NCBI GenBank assembly: GCA_964035015.1
Contig: OZ035999.1
Coordinates: forward strand, 3,640,627-3,704,626
DNA length: 64,000 nucleotides
Direction of reading: 5' to 3'
From: Corallium rubrum
Lineage: Eukaryota > Cnidaria > Anthozoa > Scleralcyonacea > Coralliidae
Under the pieces are notes generated by a model. It was not told where the DNA came from and did no database searches. It saw nothing but the letters and a program-made list of their open reading frames with translations. Positions 1 to 10,662 of this stretch are shown here, piece after piece; position 1 is the stretch's first letter, and each line of letters opens with the position of its first letter. The translations under genes and the position numbers were made by a program.

Positions 1-278
1 ATCATTGTGAATTCACGTGAACAACACGTGATTAAAGCTGACGTCAAAGGGAAACATTGCAATGTTTCCCTCGGCAAAAAGAAACATTGAGTTTGTTAAA
101 CAACACGTGACCATGATTTGACCAATAGGATTTCATCTTTGGCAACCGAAAGTCCTTGGTATATAACAATCATTTTTGTTGTTATTTACTTTGTACTACT
201 GTTACAATAATAACAATAAACAAATGGAAGATCTTTTAAACACGTTGTCATTGTTCTTTTGTTTAGAATTATATACAG
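1..278. other. intron or upstream flank of the first gene, with a small foldback
   Basis: No coding exon is visible before position 279. A perfect palindrome (GGGAAACATT at 49-58 facing AATGTTTCCC at 61-70) is preceded and followed by CACGTGA-type motifs near 16, 26 and 103. The stretch ends in a pyrimidine-rich tract with two possible acceptors, TTTAG at 262-266 and ACAG at 275-278. I read it as intron sequence because the following reading frame stays open upstream of its first ATG. Confidence 0.5.
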
Positions 279-3200
279 GGTATGCCTCCTCTACCCGGAT
301 CAAATGCCCTGTCGTCATTAGTCAAACAAGTGTCATCTCTACCATCTAATCTCGCTAGTAACGACTCGGTTTCGGCTGGCGAGAAACGATCGGAGAAGCC
401 ACCGCCCCCCGGATTTATGGAAGCCGACTATCAAGATAGTGGTATACCTGAAGTACCTCTTCCCAATATGGTCGTGAACATGAATCCTGCCGTGAACGAG
501 TCGTTGGCCTTTAAGCCGTGGTGGCCGAAGGACCGGGTGGTGTTCCATCGTGTCCAGCAGCTGTGTCATCTGGTCGTGTCCGGCGAATGGCCGTCGAAAC
601 CAGAGAGAGCGGAAAGAACGGTTGATCAATCGGCTCCTGATGTATCCGTTTCTCCCGGTGCCTTCCAGATATTTGCTGAGAGCGAGATGGATGGGAATTT
701 TGCTGGTGAACCGTTGCCGGATCCTGCTTCGAAGGCTTTCAAAGTTAAAAAGGTAATGGTTCTCCTGACGAAGGGCCTTCGCTCGAAACGTCGAGAAGAT
801 TTTTCTCTGTTTTTCAGGCCAACGTGACTTAACCCTGGTAATATTTGGATTTCAACCGTGGCCGACGCTGTCCTAGAAGCTTTTAATGGTTCTTCCTAGC
901 TGTGTTTGTTAAGTTAACTAGCTCTTTATTTAACAAATAAAACATAAAGCTCCGTACATATGTACTCTTATAAAGGCACGTTTGACGTCATTTGAACACG
1001 AAAGCAGTTGAGTAGAGGCACGAGGCGATAGCCTTTTATAAGAGCAAACGAACCTTTATAAGAGTACATATGCACAGGAGCGGTATGTTTTATTTGTTTT
1101 ATAAAATAAGAAGGAAAAAAACAAACTAATAAAGTGGGATAGTTTTGAAAGTTCGCTATAGCTTTTCCCGCCAGGTGACGCCATCCTAAGCCATTTTACG
1201 TCATTCATGATCTTCATACTCTTATAAATGTACGGGGCCCAGCCAATCAGAGCGTGCGTAGAGGACACCTTATTTTATAAAATCAAGTGAAACGATCTAT
1301 ATTTTTTTTGTCTTTAGCATGAGGGATTAAAAGTCACTCTTAAGAAGAATAGGAAGAGAAAAAAGAAAGATACTGAAGGTAATTGATGAGTAATTTTTGT
1401 CAGTTCTTACTGTACAAGCTGTCGTTATGTGTTAAAAACGGCACAATTTAAGTCTCTAGACAAGACAAACTCAAAGCTCGAGTAATATTTCATAAACGAG
1501 TGGGAGTGTTTTACGTAATATGTAAAGGCCGACAATGAGGACTAGACCGGGTTTTCAAGTACGAGGAATTCGTTCCAGTCCGAGGCGAAGCCGAGGACTG
1601 CAACGAATTCCGAGTACTTGAAAACCCGGTCTAGTCCGAATTGGAGGCCTTTACATGACTTCTCAAAATCACTTAGTGTATTCCCAAAATGAATTAGTGC
1701 ATTAGTAATTAGTGTATGGATGAATAACCGATTGTGTGAAGTAATATTTCCAGTCCAAGGACTTGAAATATTATTTCCAGTCCTTGGACTGGAAATAATA
1801 TTTCAAGTCCTCTGCCCAGTACTTCCCTGGTATTTCAAGTCCCTTCACGTGGTGCAATTCAGCGCTTCTGATTGATTGATTATCTCATGAATTATTAATA
1901 AGTTTGAGAAATAATAGTTCAAATACGAGACGGAGGACTTTACCGGGATTTCAAAGTTCGCGTGCTTTTTGAAAAGGCGAGCCTTTTTAATGCACGAGGG
2001 CTTTGTAATCCCGGTAAAGTCCGACGTCGAGTATTTGAATTGACTTCTCAAACTCAAAACTCCGAAGATACCTCCAAAACGTAATATAATTTGTCTTATT
2101 TCAATGTCCCAAGACTTTGAAAACCTATGTTGCATTATTTCAAAGTACTAGTACTTTTCCTCCGATTTCAAAGCACTGATCAAACATTAATTTCTTTTGT
2201 TTTTGGTTCATGAATTATTAATGAGTTTGAGAACATGGGTTACAAACACGAGAGGACAATGAAAATCGCGAGGCCGTTATAACCGAGTAATTAGTGCAAA
2301 GTTTCACAGAAACTTTGCGGTATTGTGATGAGTGGCGAAAATTCACACGATAGATACATAGATACATAGATAGTGTAAACTTTCCGGGGGTTAATTTACC
2401 AGGTTTAACGACATACATACTTGTCGTAGTTGAAAGGCTAAAACCAGTGAAAATGTGAAACACTAGTATCAGTCTTTCATAGACGACAAATATTTATGTC
2501 GCTTAAAGCTCGTAAGCCCTATAAACAGCGATAACAGACAGGTTTGTACCTTATCTATGGATATTTCTTGAAAGACGTGTTTATCTTAATATACCAAGAA
2601 TGAAAGAAGTTTCCCCCCGGAATATATTAGAATACAACTGCGCACGCGTGGTTTTGTTTGCGACTGGCGAATACAACAATGGCGGAGAAACCCAAAGGAG
2701 TGATCGATTTTTCTTCTCGAAACAACGAATTTCTAGGCTTTAGTGCATGGCTAATTAAATATGGTCTGGGCGAAAGGATTTATTGTCTGCCCAGCGGAAG
2801 GTCAAAGGTGCGAATAAATATTAAAAGCTTTATATTTAACTTTAATATGGTGTGGCATGTTGACGATGTTGTGAAGTCGGTTTGTAGAGTGTTGTTGGTT
2901 CGTGTCTGTTCTATTTTCAGCTCAGTAACAAATTCTGTATACTGGAGATCGTAGACTGTCTTCGCATTTTGATTTGGCGTTCAATAAGCAACTGTACGAA
3001 GAACTCTGGCCAAATAGTAAACATGAATGTTTAGTTCTACATGTATCTGTACCTGCGTGAACTTAGCGCGTGATTGGGCAGACGATTCGCAAGGCTAACA
3101 TAACGTGAAGCTAGCAACATAATCATCAGGCGTAATAATTTGTGAAGGCAACAAAAACTTACTTATCTTGACATTCACTTGACAAATTTTAGTCAATTTT

Positions 3201-6200
3201 GATCTGGATTGACTGGACGTCACACGATACGTATTAGTATCGGAATTCTTGTGATGCGCCAAGCTTTTTATGCAAAAATTTCGAGGAGTTTAAAAATATC
3301 TTGATGTTATTAAACAGACCGGAAAACAATAGTGAAGGGCACAAAAGACGTCAGTATTCGTGTTTGTCGGAGTTTATAATTTTTTTTGCGTTCTTGAAGA
3401 GAAAATGACTCTTTAAGAATCCCTCGAGATTCTATTTTGGGTTGTTTGTCTGAGTTTTCGCTTGTATTAAATTAACTTGGGCTTTGCTCAAGAAAATGGG
3501 CTGGCAGGTTGCGGGACTGGCGGCTCTGTCCGTACACGTGGCAAAAATTGTTATTACTAGAAACTTTGCACTGTCCTTGGGATCTAGTTTTCATTGTTCT
3601 CGAGTGTTTGTAAAACATGAGGCAAAAAATGGCGGACATGGGGAATTTTTGGACGTCAGTTTCAGGCCCTATACGCGGTCATCTTGGATGTTAGTCTTAG
3701 TCTTTTTTCTCGCGGCCATAATAATATCACTATAAAATGCATGAAATATACACCAAGACTCATATAAATTCGAAATAAATGTTCTTAACTTGTTTCCGCT
3801 TAATTTCTATTTGTTGATGCTTGCGTCTTTCTGACTTCCGAGTCGAGTTTCAACTACATTTTGACGAGTTCCACTCACGGTCAATTATAACCTCTTTATA
3901 CTAAAAATAAGGAAAGGCTGGTAACTTTCATATAGAGAATATTTCAGACGACCCTCATTTAAATCTCCGTAAAATACACAAAAACCGCTCGATCTCGAAA
4001 ATTGCCATGAATACATTGGTCAAGAAATTGGCTATCCGTTCATTGCTCAGTCATCTTCTTTGTAGCTCGACTGAAACGTTTATATACAAACCGGCTTTGG
4101 CTTTACAAAAGCTCTCGCCGTATGCGTACTGCGAGCGGCCGGTGTCACCTCAGTTTGTATAAACGTTTCTCGAGCTGCGAAGATGAACGTTTGGGTCAAA
4201 AGAGCAATGAACCGACGAAAGTCAAGTTCTTAACTAATGTATACTGGCCTATACTGATGGCAATTTTGGCGAGATCGAGCGATTTTTGCGGATTTTACGG
4301 AGCTTCAAGTGTGGGCCGTTTGAAATATTAGAGAGCAGAGCTTAAGAAAATACAACGTGAACGTCAAGGACAACGTCCTTAACACAATAGAATTTTCCTC
4401 ACACAATAAAGAAGTTGAACAATTCTTAGTCCCAAGAGTAATCTTAACGCCGTTCCGGGTGTACGTTTGGGCTGGCTGTGGTTCGGCCGCGAGGAAAAGA
4501 CTAAGTCTGACATCCAAGATGACCGCATAGGGGCCTAAAACTGACGTCATAAAATCATTTTACAATATCTGCTCATTTTATTATGCAGGGATTGATGGAA
4601 ACGTCGCCAAGGATTCTGTGATGACTACTCCGTACCAAGATGACCTTAACATTCCATTTAAAATAGAAACTCCCGACATAGGAGCTCAAGCTATTGGAAC
4701 CCAGGCTCTCGTCGTGAAACCAAAGAAGAAACGTCAGCGGAAGGAGAAAGCCGACAAGCCCCCGAAACCACCATCGGAAAAGAAGAGAAGAGGACGTAAA
4801 CCGAAGACCGAGAAATTGCTGGCCCCAGCCGCTGCTGCTGCTTCTGATTCGCTACAAACGTCGTTACCATCGCAACCTGCCAGGGAGCTCCAGGATTGGG
4901 CGAAAGGAAACAACACGAACGTTTATTTACCCCAGGAACTAATGAATGGACCTCAGGAATCTCCTATCGTTAGCGACGTTAACATGAGGAGGGCTTCGAT
5001 TGAAAACCAACTCGACGAGGTAAAAAAGGTTATGAAATAATGATTTTGCCGTGGTGACAAACTTTAAGAGCTTGTGTACCGCCTAAATATACAACCTGTA
5101 TGTAATTCAGCCTGTAGAAACTCGTGTAGTCACGATAGCTTGTCGAATCCTCACGTCACTTCTCAGATCTGAGAAGTAGATTTTGATTGGTTCAAAGTGC
5201 ACGTGACCATAATGGTTTATTTGATTTCAGTATTTGATCTTGCAACGATTGTAATAGGCGAGTCTCAGGGTGTTGCGCGCGCATCATTTTTCAAAAAACT
5301 GGCAAACTCCACCCAAAGTTAACATACTGTTTAAAATAAACAAAGTATAGATACAGTTTCTGGATGTTTAACGGTTAACACTGTTAATTCTTTGAACGTT
5401 TTCATGGCGATAAAGTAATATAAATAAGTTTTGTGGAAACACCACGTAAAATATTTCTTTGCTAAGCTTTCGGCCTGTTGACTCAGGCCTTCATCAGAGC
5501 AATAATAACAAACTGTTGGCTCGCGTCATTTATAAATTAAGCAACTGATCAATTAAATCACGTAAGAATACAATGGCGTATCACGTTAATTTTATTAATT
5601 AGAAAACAAAATCAAGAATGTTCTCCGAATAGGGCACGCCACGTGCTATTTAATGGCTGTCCCTCCTGAGAAATAGTGTGATGTTTTGCGATCTCAATGG
5701 ATTCTCTTGTTCTTCGCGTGAAGTATTGCTTGTCGCTGGCACTTGTCGCTTAACACTGTTATTCTGCTGTTATTGGCTCGCTAGTAAGTCTGTTTGCCAT
5801 TGCTTGTGGGGAGCCTACCAAGAGCACTAAAGGGAGTGTCTGGGTTTGGCCAATCAGAATCTTTTTACCGAATCATGCTCAGCAGAGTTTCGACAAGTTA
5901 TCTTGCGAGTTTTCACTTACTGAATTACAGGGTGTAAATTTAGGCTATGCACGAGCTAAGCCGCCTAAGGGAATGAGACTGCGACAGTTTCCTGGATACA
6001 ACTTACATACATGCAATCCAACCACTAATCTCAAATAATTGCTGCCGAGCGTCAGCGAGGCAGCACACTATTCTTGACGTTGCCTCGTGCCCAGTCCTTT
6101 TTCCGAGCTATGTATAGTCGACCAAGATCTCGATTTGTTAAATTTTGCGTTTGTTTGTTTGTCGGCATTACGTCATCCATATCTGAGCTGATGTGACTCA

Positions 6201-9200
6201 GTGCGCATGTTCCGCTACCGTTCACTCAGCTTCTTCCTGGACAGAAAATTCACGATAAGAACAAATACATCATGTCTTTACTTTCTCGTTGAAGTATTCA
6301 TCAAGGTCATGAAGGTTTCAGTGGCCAGTCTCGAGGAAAGCAGTGCTCTTTCATGAGTTTATCAGCGCTGTTAACAGCACAAACTATCGAGTGGAACTCG
6401 ACAACCATGATCTCATTCCTCGTGAGAGATTTCTGTCGCTGAACAAACTGTTGTTTGTTGCCGTTGGTTAGTAGACAAGCCAAAGAACTCGTCCATGGAG
6501 ACATGTCGATCAGAAGTTGTCAACACCAGGGCGGCGATGGATTTTCTAAATTGTCAAATGGCAATGCCACGACACACTAAGTTGTGAACTGTCTTACAAT
6601 CTCGGTGAGGAGAGTTTATCTTGTCGAGGTAAGATATCAGTTTCTACAACTGACAACTGTTCCTTGGTAGGAAATTTCATGGTTGTTTTCTTCTATTTTT
6701 AGGTGTACAATATATATTGGTGTGGGTTAATTGTGTTTGTGCTGATCAACATTCTGACTGCGTTTGTGTATGTTGACTGATACAATGGAACATAATTTGC
6801 TGTACTGTATAATTTTATTAAAGCTCTAGATTTGTCAAAACATAATTAAGCACTTGGAATTGCATTGACAGTTTTGCCACAGCATTAGAGCAAGAGGCAC
6901 GATTATTTAATATTTGTATATTATTGTGTGTATATCCTGTTAAAACCCTTGCCATATTATGTTGGTGTGGGTTAATTGTGTTTGTGCTGATCAACATTCT
7001 GACTGCGTTTGTGTATGTTGACTGATACAATGGAACATAATTTGCTGTACTGTATAATTTTATTAAAGCTCTAGATTTGTCAAAACATAATTAAGCACTT
7101 GGAATTGCATTGACAGTTTTGCCACAGCATTAGAGCAAGAGGCACGATTATTTAATATTTGTATATTATTGTGTGTATATCCTGTTAAAACCCTTGCCAT
7201 ATTATGTCAAGTGATAAGTTATAGTAACTTGTAGTTTTCAATTTTATAATTAAAAAATATAGAAGAAATGTGTAAATACTCTGTCTATTGTAATTAATAT
7301 TAAATTTTTGGACTTTCCACTGTCCTGCTGGGAAGAGGTGAGAAAAACTTGGGTGGAGTGGGCAAACTTGGGTGGAGAGGGCAATCTTGGGTGGAGTGGG
7401 CAAACTTGTGGAGTAGGTAATCTTGGGTGGAGTGGGCAAACTCGGGTGGAGTGGGCAATCTTGGGTGGAGTGGGCAAGGGGGTGTCACATTGGCCACAGA
7501 CTACATAGAGTTGCTTGTGGAGTAGGCAGCACTTCACTTGCGATAGTAATTTCTAGTATACTCATTATACTGGATAGAGCATCTATTGTTTCGCGCCTGG
7601 CAAAAATTGAAGTCGGAAGTGAGGCTAAAAATCTCGCGGCCACCATATCCGGTGGGACCCACAATATTGCTGAATCATAGTTTTCGCCTCTGGTTTTCGC
7701 ATTAAATGATCGGGTTTTTAACGAAAACCAGCTAAATTTTTGCAACATGTATCTGTCGCTATGTGAGAACTTAAAAGTGGCTGTATGAAAACCAAGTGGG
7801 TCCCACTTGAAATGGCCGCCACTAATTTATTCCGACTTCACAGTGAGCACCGGATGCTCTATCCAGTATAATGAGTTTATTATTTGAGATCAGTGAATCC
7901 AACGCGAACGTTGCGGGTTCGAGCTCCATCTGAAGTTTGAATTTTTCTGAGTATTACAGTCAAACCAGATGTTCTTTTCCGTGCGACCTTGCAATATTGA
8001 TAGCAACATTGCACTTAGCAAGTTGCTAAAAATTCGCATTTTAAATATGGAACTTCACATAATATGAAGTTTTAGACTTTTAGCATATACCTCGCAGGTG
8101 AGTTGTGCTTTTCACGCAATCTGATTGGTTCCTCTAGCTCGGGATATCCTGCACTATTCACCTGCGGGCAAAACAAAATGGCGGCCAGTTTTGCTTTGTT
8201 TACCGACGCAGGAGATTTTGTTGATAAACAAGGCTGATGTTGTAGAATAACGAGAAAAGTCAACAAAATTAAGTAGAAGAGTGTCCACGGGTATGTTTCT
8301 TTACAATTTTCTACCATTAATATATTCAAGAGTTGTATTAAAAAACTGTTTTGTCGACAAATATCGAGTACGCCAAGTGTCCAAGTTGCTAGCGGCCGTG
8401 TCTTGTATAAAATACAGAAAAATATAAGTTAAGAATGTTAAACTTGTTATTTCATTTATGAGGTATATGCTAAAACAATTATTCAACTCAGTGTCGGTGA
8501 ATAGTGTGGATATTCTATTCACCTCCATTTCGGTGAATAATTGTTAAATATTGAAAGTCAGAACAACCAACTCTAAGTAAACTTCATGTTAGGTGAAGTT
8601 CGATATTTAAAATGCGAATTTTTAGCAACTTGCCAGGGAGTCGCCGTGTATCATTAGCAAATCAACATTGCAATGTTGCTGTCAATATTGCAAGATCGCG
8701 CGGGAAAGAACATCCAGTTTGACTGTAACAATTTACGACAGCTTGTACAGCAAGAACTAACTTTTTTTCCGTTTGTATTTTTTTAGTCTCGTATCAAGCC
8801 CATTCAGCCAACTACTGATGACCCTGTGCGACCAAACACCTTCCGAAAATCTGTGTTAAAAGTAAGTGAATTATCCACTAAAGAAAAAAATAACGATTTA
8901 AACAGATGCTGTCAATGAGTGGCAAAAGGCTTGGGAGTGGGAGTCAGGCCTTGTGTATGTGAAGGTTTATAGTGAGACTTCTGGTAGATTTACTATTGTC
9001 TGCCCACCATTTCCAGAGCTAGCAAATGTCGTTTGCGTGATGTGATAATTCGTCATTCGTTGCTTTCGTGAGTCACATGAAACACTGATCACCTCTGTTT
9101 ACGGAAGCCAATCAAAAACAGGTGTATTCGTGTCATAGTGTTTACTGTCCAATTGAGCTGTATACCTGCTTGTTTGTAAACAGATTAATAGCGTCTTGTT

Positions 9201-10662
9201 ACCCAGTTGCTCTATCTTAACATATCTGAGCCATATATGTAAGGCAGCACTTCACTTGGGATAGTAACTTCTAGTTTAACTCATTATTGCCAAGCATGGC
9301 TGAGGGTTCCCCTTTTGACGAGTAAAATCGTCTGGCGTATAGTAAAACAAAAAAGGGGCCCGTTTTGGGCCGCCTCGTGCAGCAATGGGTTAAACGGGTC
9401 ATTCGTGAGCGCCTTATTAGATAGACATATGATGAGGATGCATGGGTCACGTTTCTCTGATTAAATGATGAACTAACCATGTTGCTGCCTTCCTTCTGAT
9501 GTCTTCACTCACTCGGCAACGTTTTGCATCCTGAGAACTGCATGAATATTCGACATGAAAATGTTATCGACTATATAGGGAAATTAAAAGTACCGCACAC
9601 ATTAATAACAATGTTTTGTTTTTGTTTTGTTTTGTTTTGTTTTGTTTTGTTTTGTTTTGTTTTGTTTTGTTTTGTTTTGTTTTGTTTTAATCACTATAGC
9701 TGTAGATTTTTGACTTTTGTTGGGGTTTTTATTTTAAGGTTACTTTAATTATATAGCGTAAATTAATTAAGAAATCGTTCATGGTTTGGCGTGTTCCTTC
9801 TCCATTCGGAGATCGTCGGAGATGTTCGGAATCTTGAGCTGGACATAAACCGACACATCTCCGACGATTTCCGAAATGTCCGATCTTTGAAAGAATCCCT
9901 GCGGAGGATTTTCCCGCGCTTAAAATTTCCGTGCTTCATCGAGAAATGGAGCACGCATGCAAGCAGCCAATTAGAAGCGGCGGTATATTAATACTATGTA
10001 CAAAGTTAATGATGATTTGTTAATCTCAACAGAGTACTGCGGACACTCCTGAAAGAGACTTCGAAGAAATGCAACGTCTCCTGAGCTCATCGTCATCTCA
10101 TTCAGACAAGCCGCCATCATTCGAACCAACCAGTGTCCCTCCTACCAACCCGATCGTAGTGAGTCCTTCCGCAACCACCCCCCTGCGTGTCTCGCCTTTC
10201 AACAGCACGGAGTTCCCGTTCGGCAATAACCCGTACCTAAACTACTCTAACTACCCCAACAGTGGCATCATGGGTTACTCCCATCCGCCTGCCAGTACAT
10301 CGCCCGGATTCGGTGCGGGTTTTCCTGCGCAAATGCCGTCCAAAAGCTCGGCAGGCTCGAGCCCGACGTCGAGCACTTCGACAGGCAGCGTCGGCTCCAG
10401 TTCTCAGAAGTCGTCAACGTTTGTCTACGATTCTCCGTTCCCCGTGACGAACCCCCCAAACCTTTCCGCCAGGAACTTTGGCGAGTCACTTGGGTTTAAT
10501 GGCTTCCCAAGTGGTCTATCTACGGCCTCGTTGAACTACTCGAAACAATTAGGTTTGGATGATCCCGACAAGATGTTCGATAGCGACAGTGAGAACGAAC
10601 AGAGCGAGGACCTCGAGGATAGCGATGACGAAGGTATCCCCTTGGGTCCCATTCCATCCTGA
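279..10662 (+). CDS. C-terminal part of an AT-hook-like, low-complexity nuclear protein (5 exons; 5' end outside the window)
   Basis: Exons 279-752, 1318-1378, 4589-5019, 8787-8861 and 10033-10662 join in one frame of 556 residues; the stop is TGA at 10660-10662. All junctions are GT-AG with matching phases (0, 1, 0, 0). I do not recognise the family. Exon 1 encodes Pro/Ser-rich sequence and a WWPKDRVVFHRVQQL segment that looks like the most ordered part. Exon 2 is almost all basic (KKNRKRKKK). Exon 3 carries Lys/Pro-rich sequence with an AT-hook-like core, RRGRKPK, then an Ala run. The last exon is Ser/Pro/Asn-rich and ends in an acidic tail (DSDSENEQSED, then DSDDEG). Basic AT-hook-like plus acidic tail suggests a chromatin or transcription factor; this is inference. 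The first acceptor may instead be at 267, which adds four in-frame codons. The N-terminus lies off the left edge. A hammerhead-like motif lies just after the first donor. Confidence 0.72.
753..1317 (+). other. intron 1 of the first gene
   Basis: The donor is GTAATG at 753 and the acceptor is TTTAG ending at 1317. It contains a complete hammerhead-like motif at 760-797. A second acceptor-like site (pyrimidine tract, CAG ending at 817) would define a 65-nt mini-intron; using it leads to a stop after four codons (TAA at 830-832). From 950 to 1250 there are partly inverted repeats around the motif CTTATAAAGG and the palindrome ACATATGTACTC/GAGTACATATG. Confidence 0.55.
760..797 (+). ncRNA. hammerhead ribozyme-like motif, intronic, sense to the host gene
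   Basis: Read on the + strand: stem I 5' strand UUCUC (760-764), core CUGACGA (765-771), one bulged A (772), stem II GGGC/GCUC (773-776 with 781-784) around a CUUC loop, core GAAA (785-788), a two-base turn CG, then U791 C792 and stem I 3' strand GAGAA (793-797), which pairs fully with 760-764. The expected cleavage site follows C792, the classical GUC. Helix III is minimal, as known for hammerheads of Penelope-like elements. The extra A before stem II is a departure from the textbook core. It starts 8 nt after the splice donor. Confidence 0.6.
1521..1655. mobile_element. palindromic MITE-like foldback element
   Basis: Outer arms TGTAAAGGCC (1521-1530) and GGCCTTTACA (1646-1655) enclose a nearly perfect hairpin from ACTAGACCGG (1541) to CCGGTCTAGT (1635). 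The centre is around GGCGAAGCCGAGG. It has no coding content. Related foldbacks with the same style of arms follow at about 1735-1840 and 1915-2050. Confidence 0.7.
1735..2060. repeat. two further foldback repeats in tandem
   Basis: 1750-1820 is built from alternating AAATATTATTTCCAGTCC and its complement. 1917-2045 is an imperfect palindrome with arms ATTCAAATACTCGACG-like / CGAGACGGAGGACTTTACC and ...GGTAAAGTCCGACGTCGAG. The flanking sequence CATGAATTATTAAT with GAGTTTGAGAA occurs at 1887 and again at 2210, suggesting a repeated insertion unit. Confidence 0.55.
2679..3034 (+). CDS. possible small two-exon gene nested in the first gene's intron 2
   Basis: A convincing start context (AACAATGGCGGAG) begins an open frame of 43 codons at 2679-2807, ending at a GTGCGA donor. 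The next acceptor (CTATTTTCAG, ending 2920) joins in phase 0 to 37 more codons and TAG at 3032-3034, giving 80 residues. The first exon reads MAEKPKGVIDFSSRN and then a hydrophobic/aromatic stretch (FLGFSAWLIKYG). I do not recognise the family. Phase 0 at its end does not fit the phase-1 acceptor of the host exon at 4589, so it is not simply an extra exon of that gene. It could be a separate small gene, an alternative first exon spliced elsewhere, or chance. Confidence 0.35.
3652..4549. mobile_element. long foldback DNA element (~900 bp palindrome)
   Basis: Left arm GACGTCAGTTTCAGGCCC (from 3652) is matched by the inverted right arm ending at 4549. The symmetry continues inward: the CTCCGTAAAATAC block near 3966 mirrors GATTTTACGGAGC near 4290, and the GTTTATA block near 4080 mirrors 4160. 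The centre is near 4115. Open frames inside it (for example near 3484-3735 and 4122-4331) are not conserved genes. It lies in intron 2 of the first gene. Confidence 0.72.
5404..5520 (-). mobile_element. Penelope-like/retrozyme-type terminal fragment with hammerhead
   Basis: The flank GTTTTGTGGAAACACCACGT (5429-5448) recurs inverted near 50020-50040 beside the same ribozyme-like motif, so this is one dispersed family. Assignment to a Penelope-like element rests on the hammerhead architecture and the lack of a tRNA-like head; no reverse transcriptase is present here. Confidence 0.45.
5459..5502 (-). ncRNA. hammerhead ribozyme-like motif (minus strand)
   Basis: On the minus strand: stem I UUGCU (5502-5498), core CUGAUGA (5497-5491), one bulged A, stem II GGCCUG/CAGGCC within 5489-5472, core GAAA (5471-5468), a GC turn, UU, then AGCAA (5463-5459), which pairs perfectly with UUGCU. 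The cleavage position is U17 rather than the common C. It is antisense to the host gene intron in which it lies. Confidence 0.6.
5520..6716. other. non-coding intron sequence
   Basis: This part of intron 3 of the first gene has no open frame with coding character and no clear repeat that I can bound. Short A/T-rich and G+T-rich stretches only. Confidence 0.4.
6717..7206. repeat. perfect 245-bp tandem duplication
   Basis: 6717-6961 and 6962-7206 read identically by eye, both starting TTGGTGTGGG and ending CCATATTATG. No unit boundary motif is visible. Either a very recent duplication or an assembly artefact. Confidence 0.85.
7345..7482. repeat. G-rich minisatellite, ~21-bp unit
   Basis: About six units of GGGTGGAGTGGGCAAACTTG with variation (AGAGGGCAATC, GTGGAGTAGG). 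Overlapping open frames on both strands here are only repeat translations. Confidence 0.8.
7560..7876. mobile_element. MITE, family A copy 1
   Basis: Terminal inverted repeats ACTCATTATACTGGATAGAG (7560) and its complement ending at 7876. Internal sequence includes ATTGAAGTCGGAAGT mirrored by ATTCCGACTTCACAG. A second copy with the same ends lies at 62528-62776. Confidence 0.78.
7895..7960 (+). repeat. tRNA-like promoter remnant (SINE fragment)
   Basis: GCGGGTTCGAGCTCC (7913-7927) resembles a pol III B box, followed by TTTTTCTGAGTATTACAG. The same tail (GTTTTTCTCTGAGTAAC) follows a B-box-like GATTCGAGTCCC at 13129-13140. Too short to class further. Confidence 0.4.
7955..8727. mobile_element. 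DNA element with ~110-bp terminal inverted repeats and a nested second element
   Basis: Left end TACAGTCAAACCAGATGTTC (7955) mirrors GAACATCCAGTTTGACTGTA ending at 8727. Arms also share TTGCAATATTGATAGCAAC and AAAAATTCGCATTTTAAATA. A second pair of arms, GCATATACCTCGCAGG (8083) and GAGGTATATGC (ending 8470), lies within, so one element appears nested in another. Confidence 0.72.
9241..9491. mobile_element. short element with 9-bp inverted ends
   Basis: AAGGCAGCA (9241) faces TGCTGCCTT (ending 9491). The left end GGCAGCACTTCACTTG plus GATAGTAA also occurs at 7526-7548 next to MITE family A. It contains the widespread motif GACGAGTAAAATCGTCTGGC (9318-9337). Boundaries are tentative. Confidence 0.4.
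9612..9688. repeat. (TTTTG)n microsatellite
   Basis: About 15 uninterrupted TTTTG units. It lies in intron 4 of the first gene. Confidence 0.95.

Noticed and set aside
3484..3735. 83-residue open frame with a hydrophobic end
   Set aside because: Its 3' half lies in the left arm of the foldback element and no splice or family signal supports it.
7185..7537. Overlapping Pro/Thr- or Gly/Trp-rich open frames
   Set aside because: They are translations of the G-rich minisatellite on both strands.
9524..9748. FCFVLF repeat protein
   Set aside because: Product of the (TTTTG)n tract.
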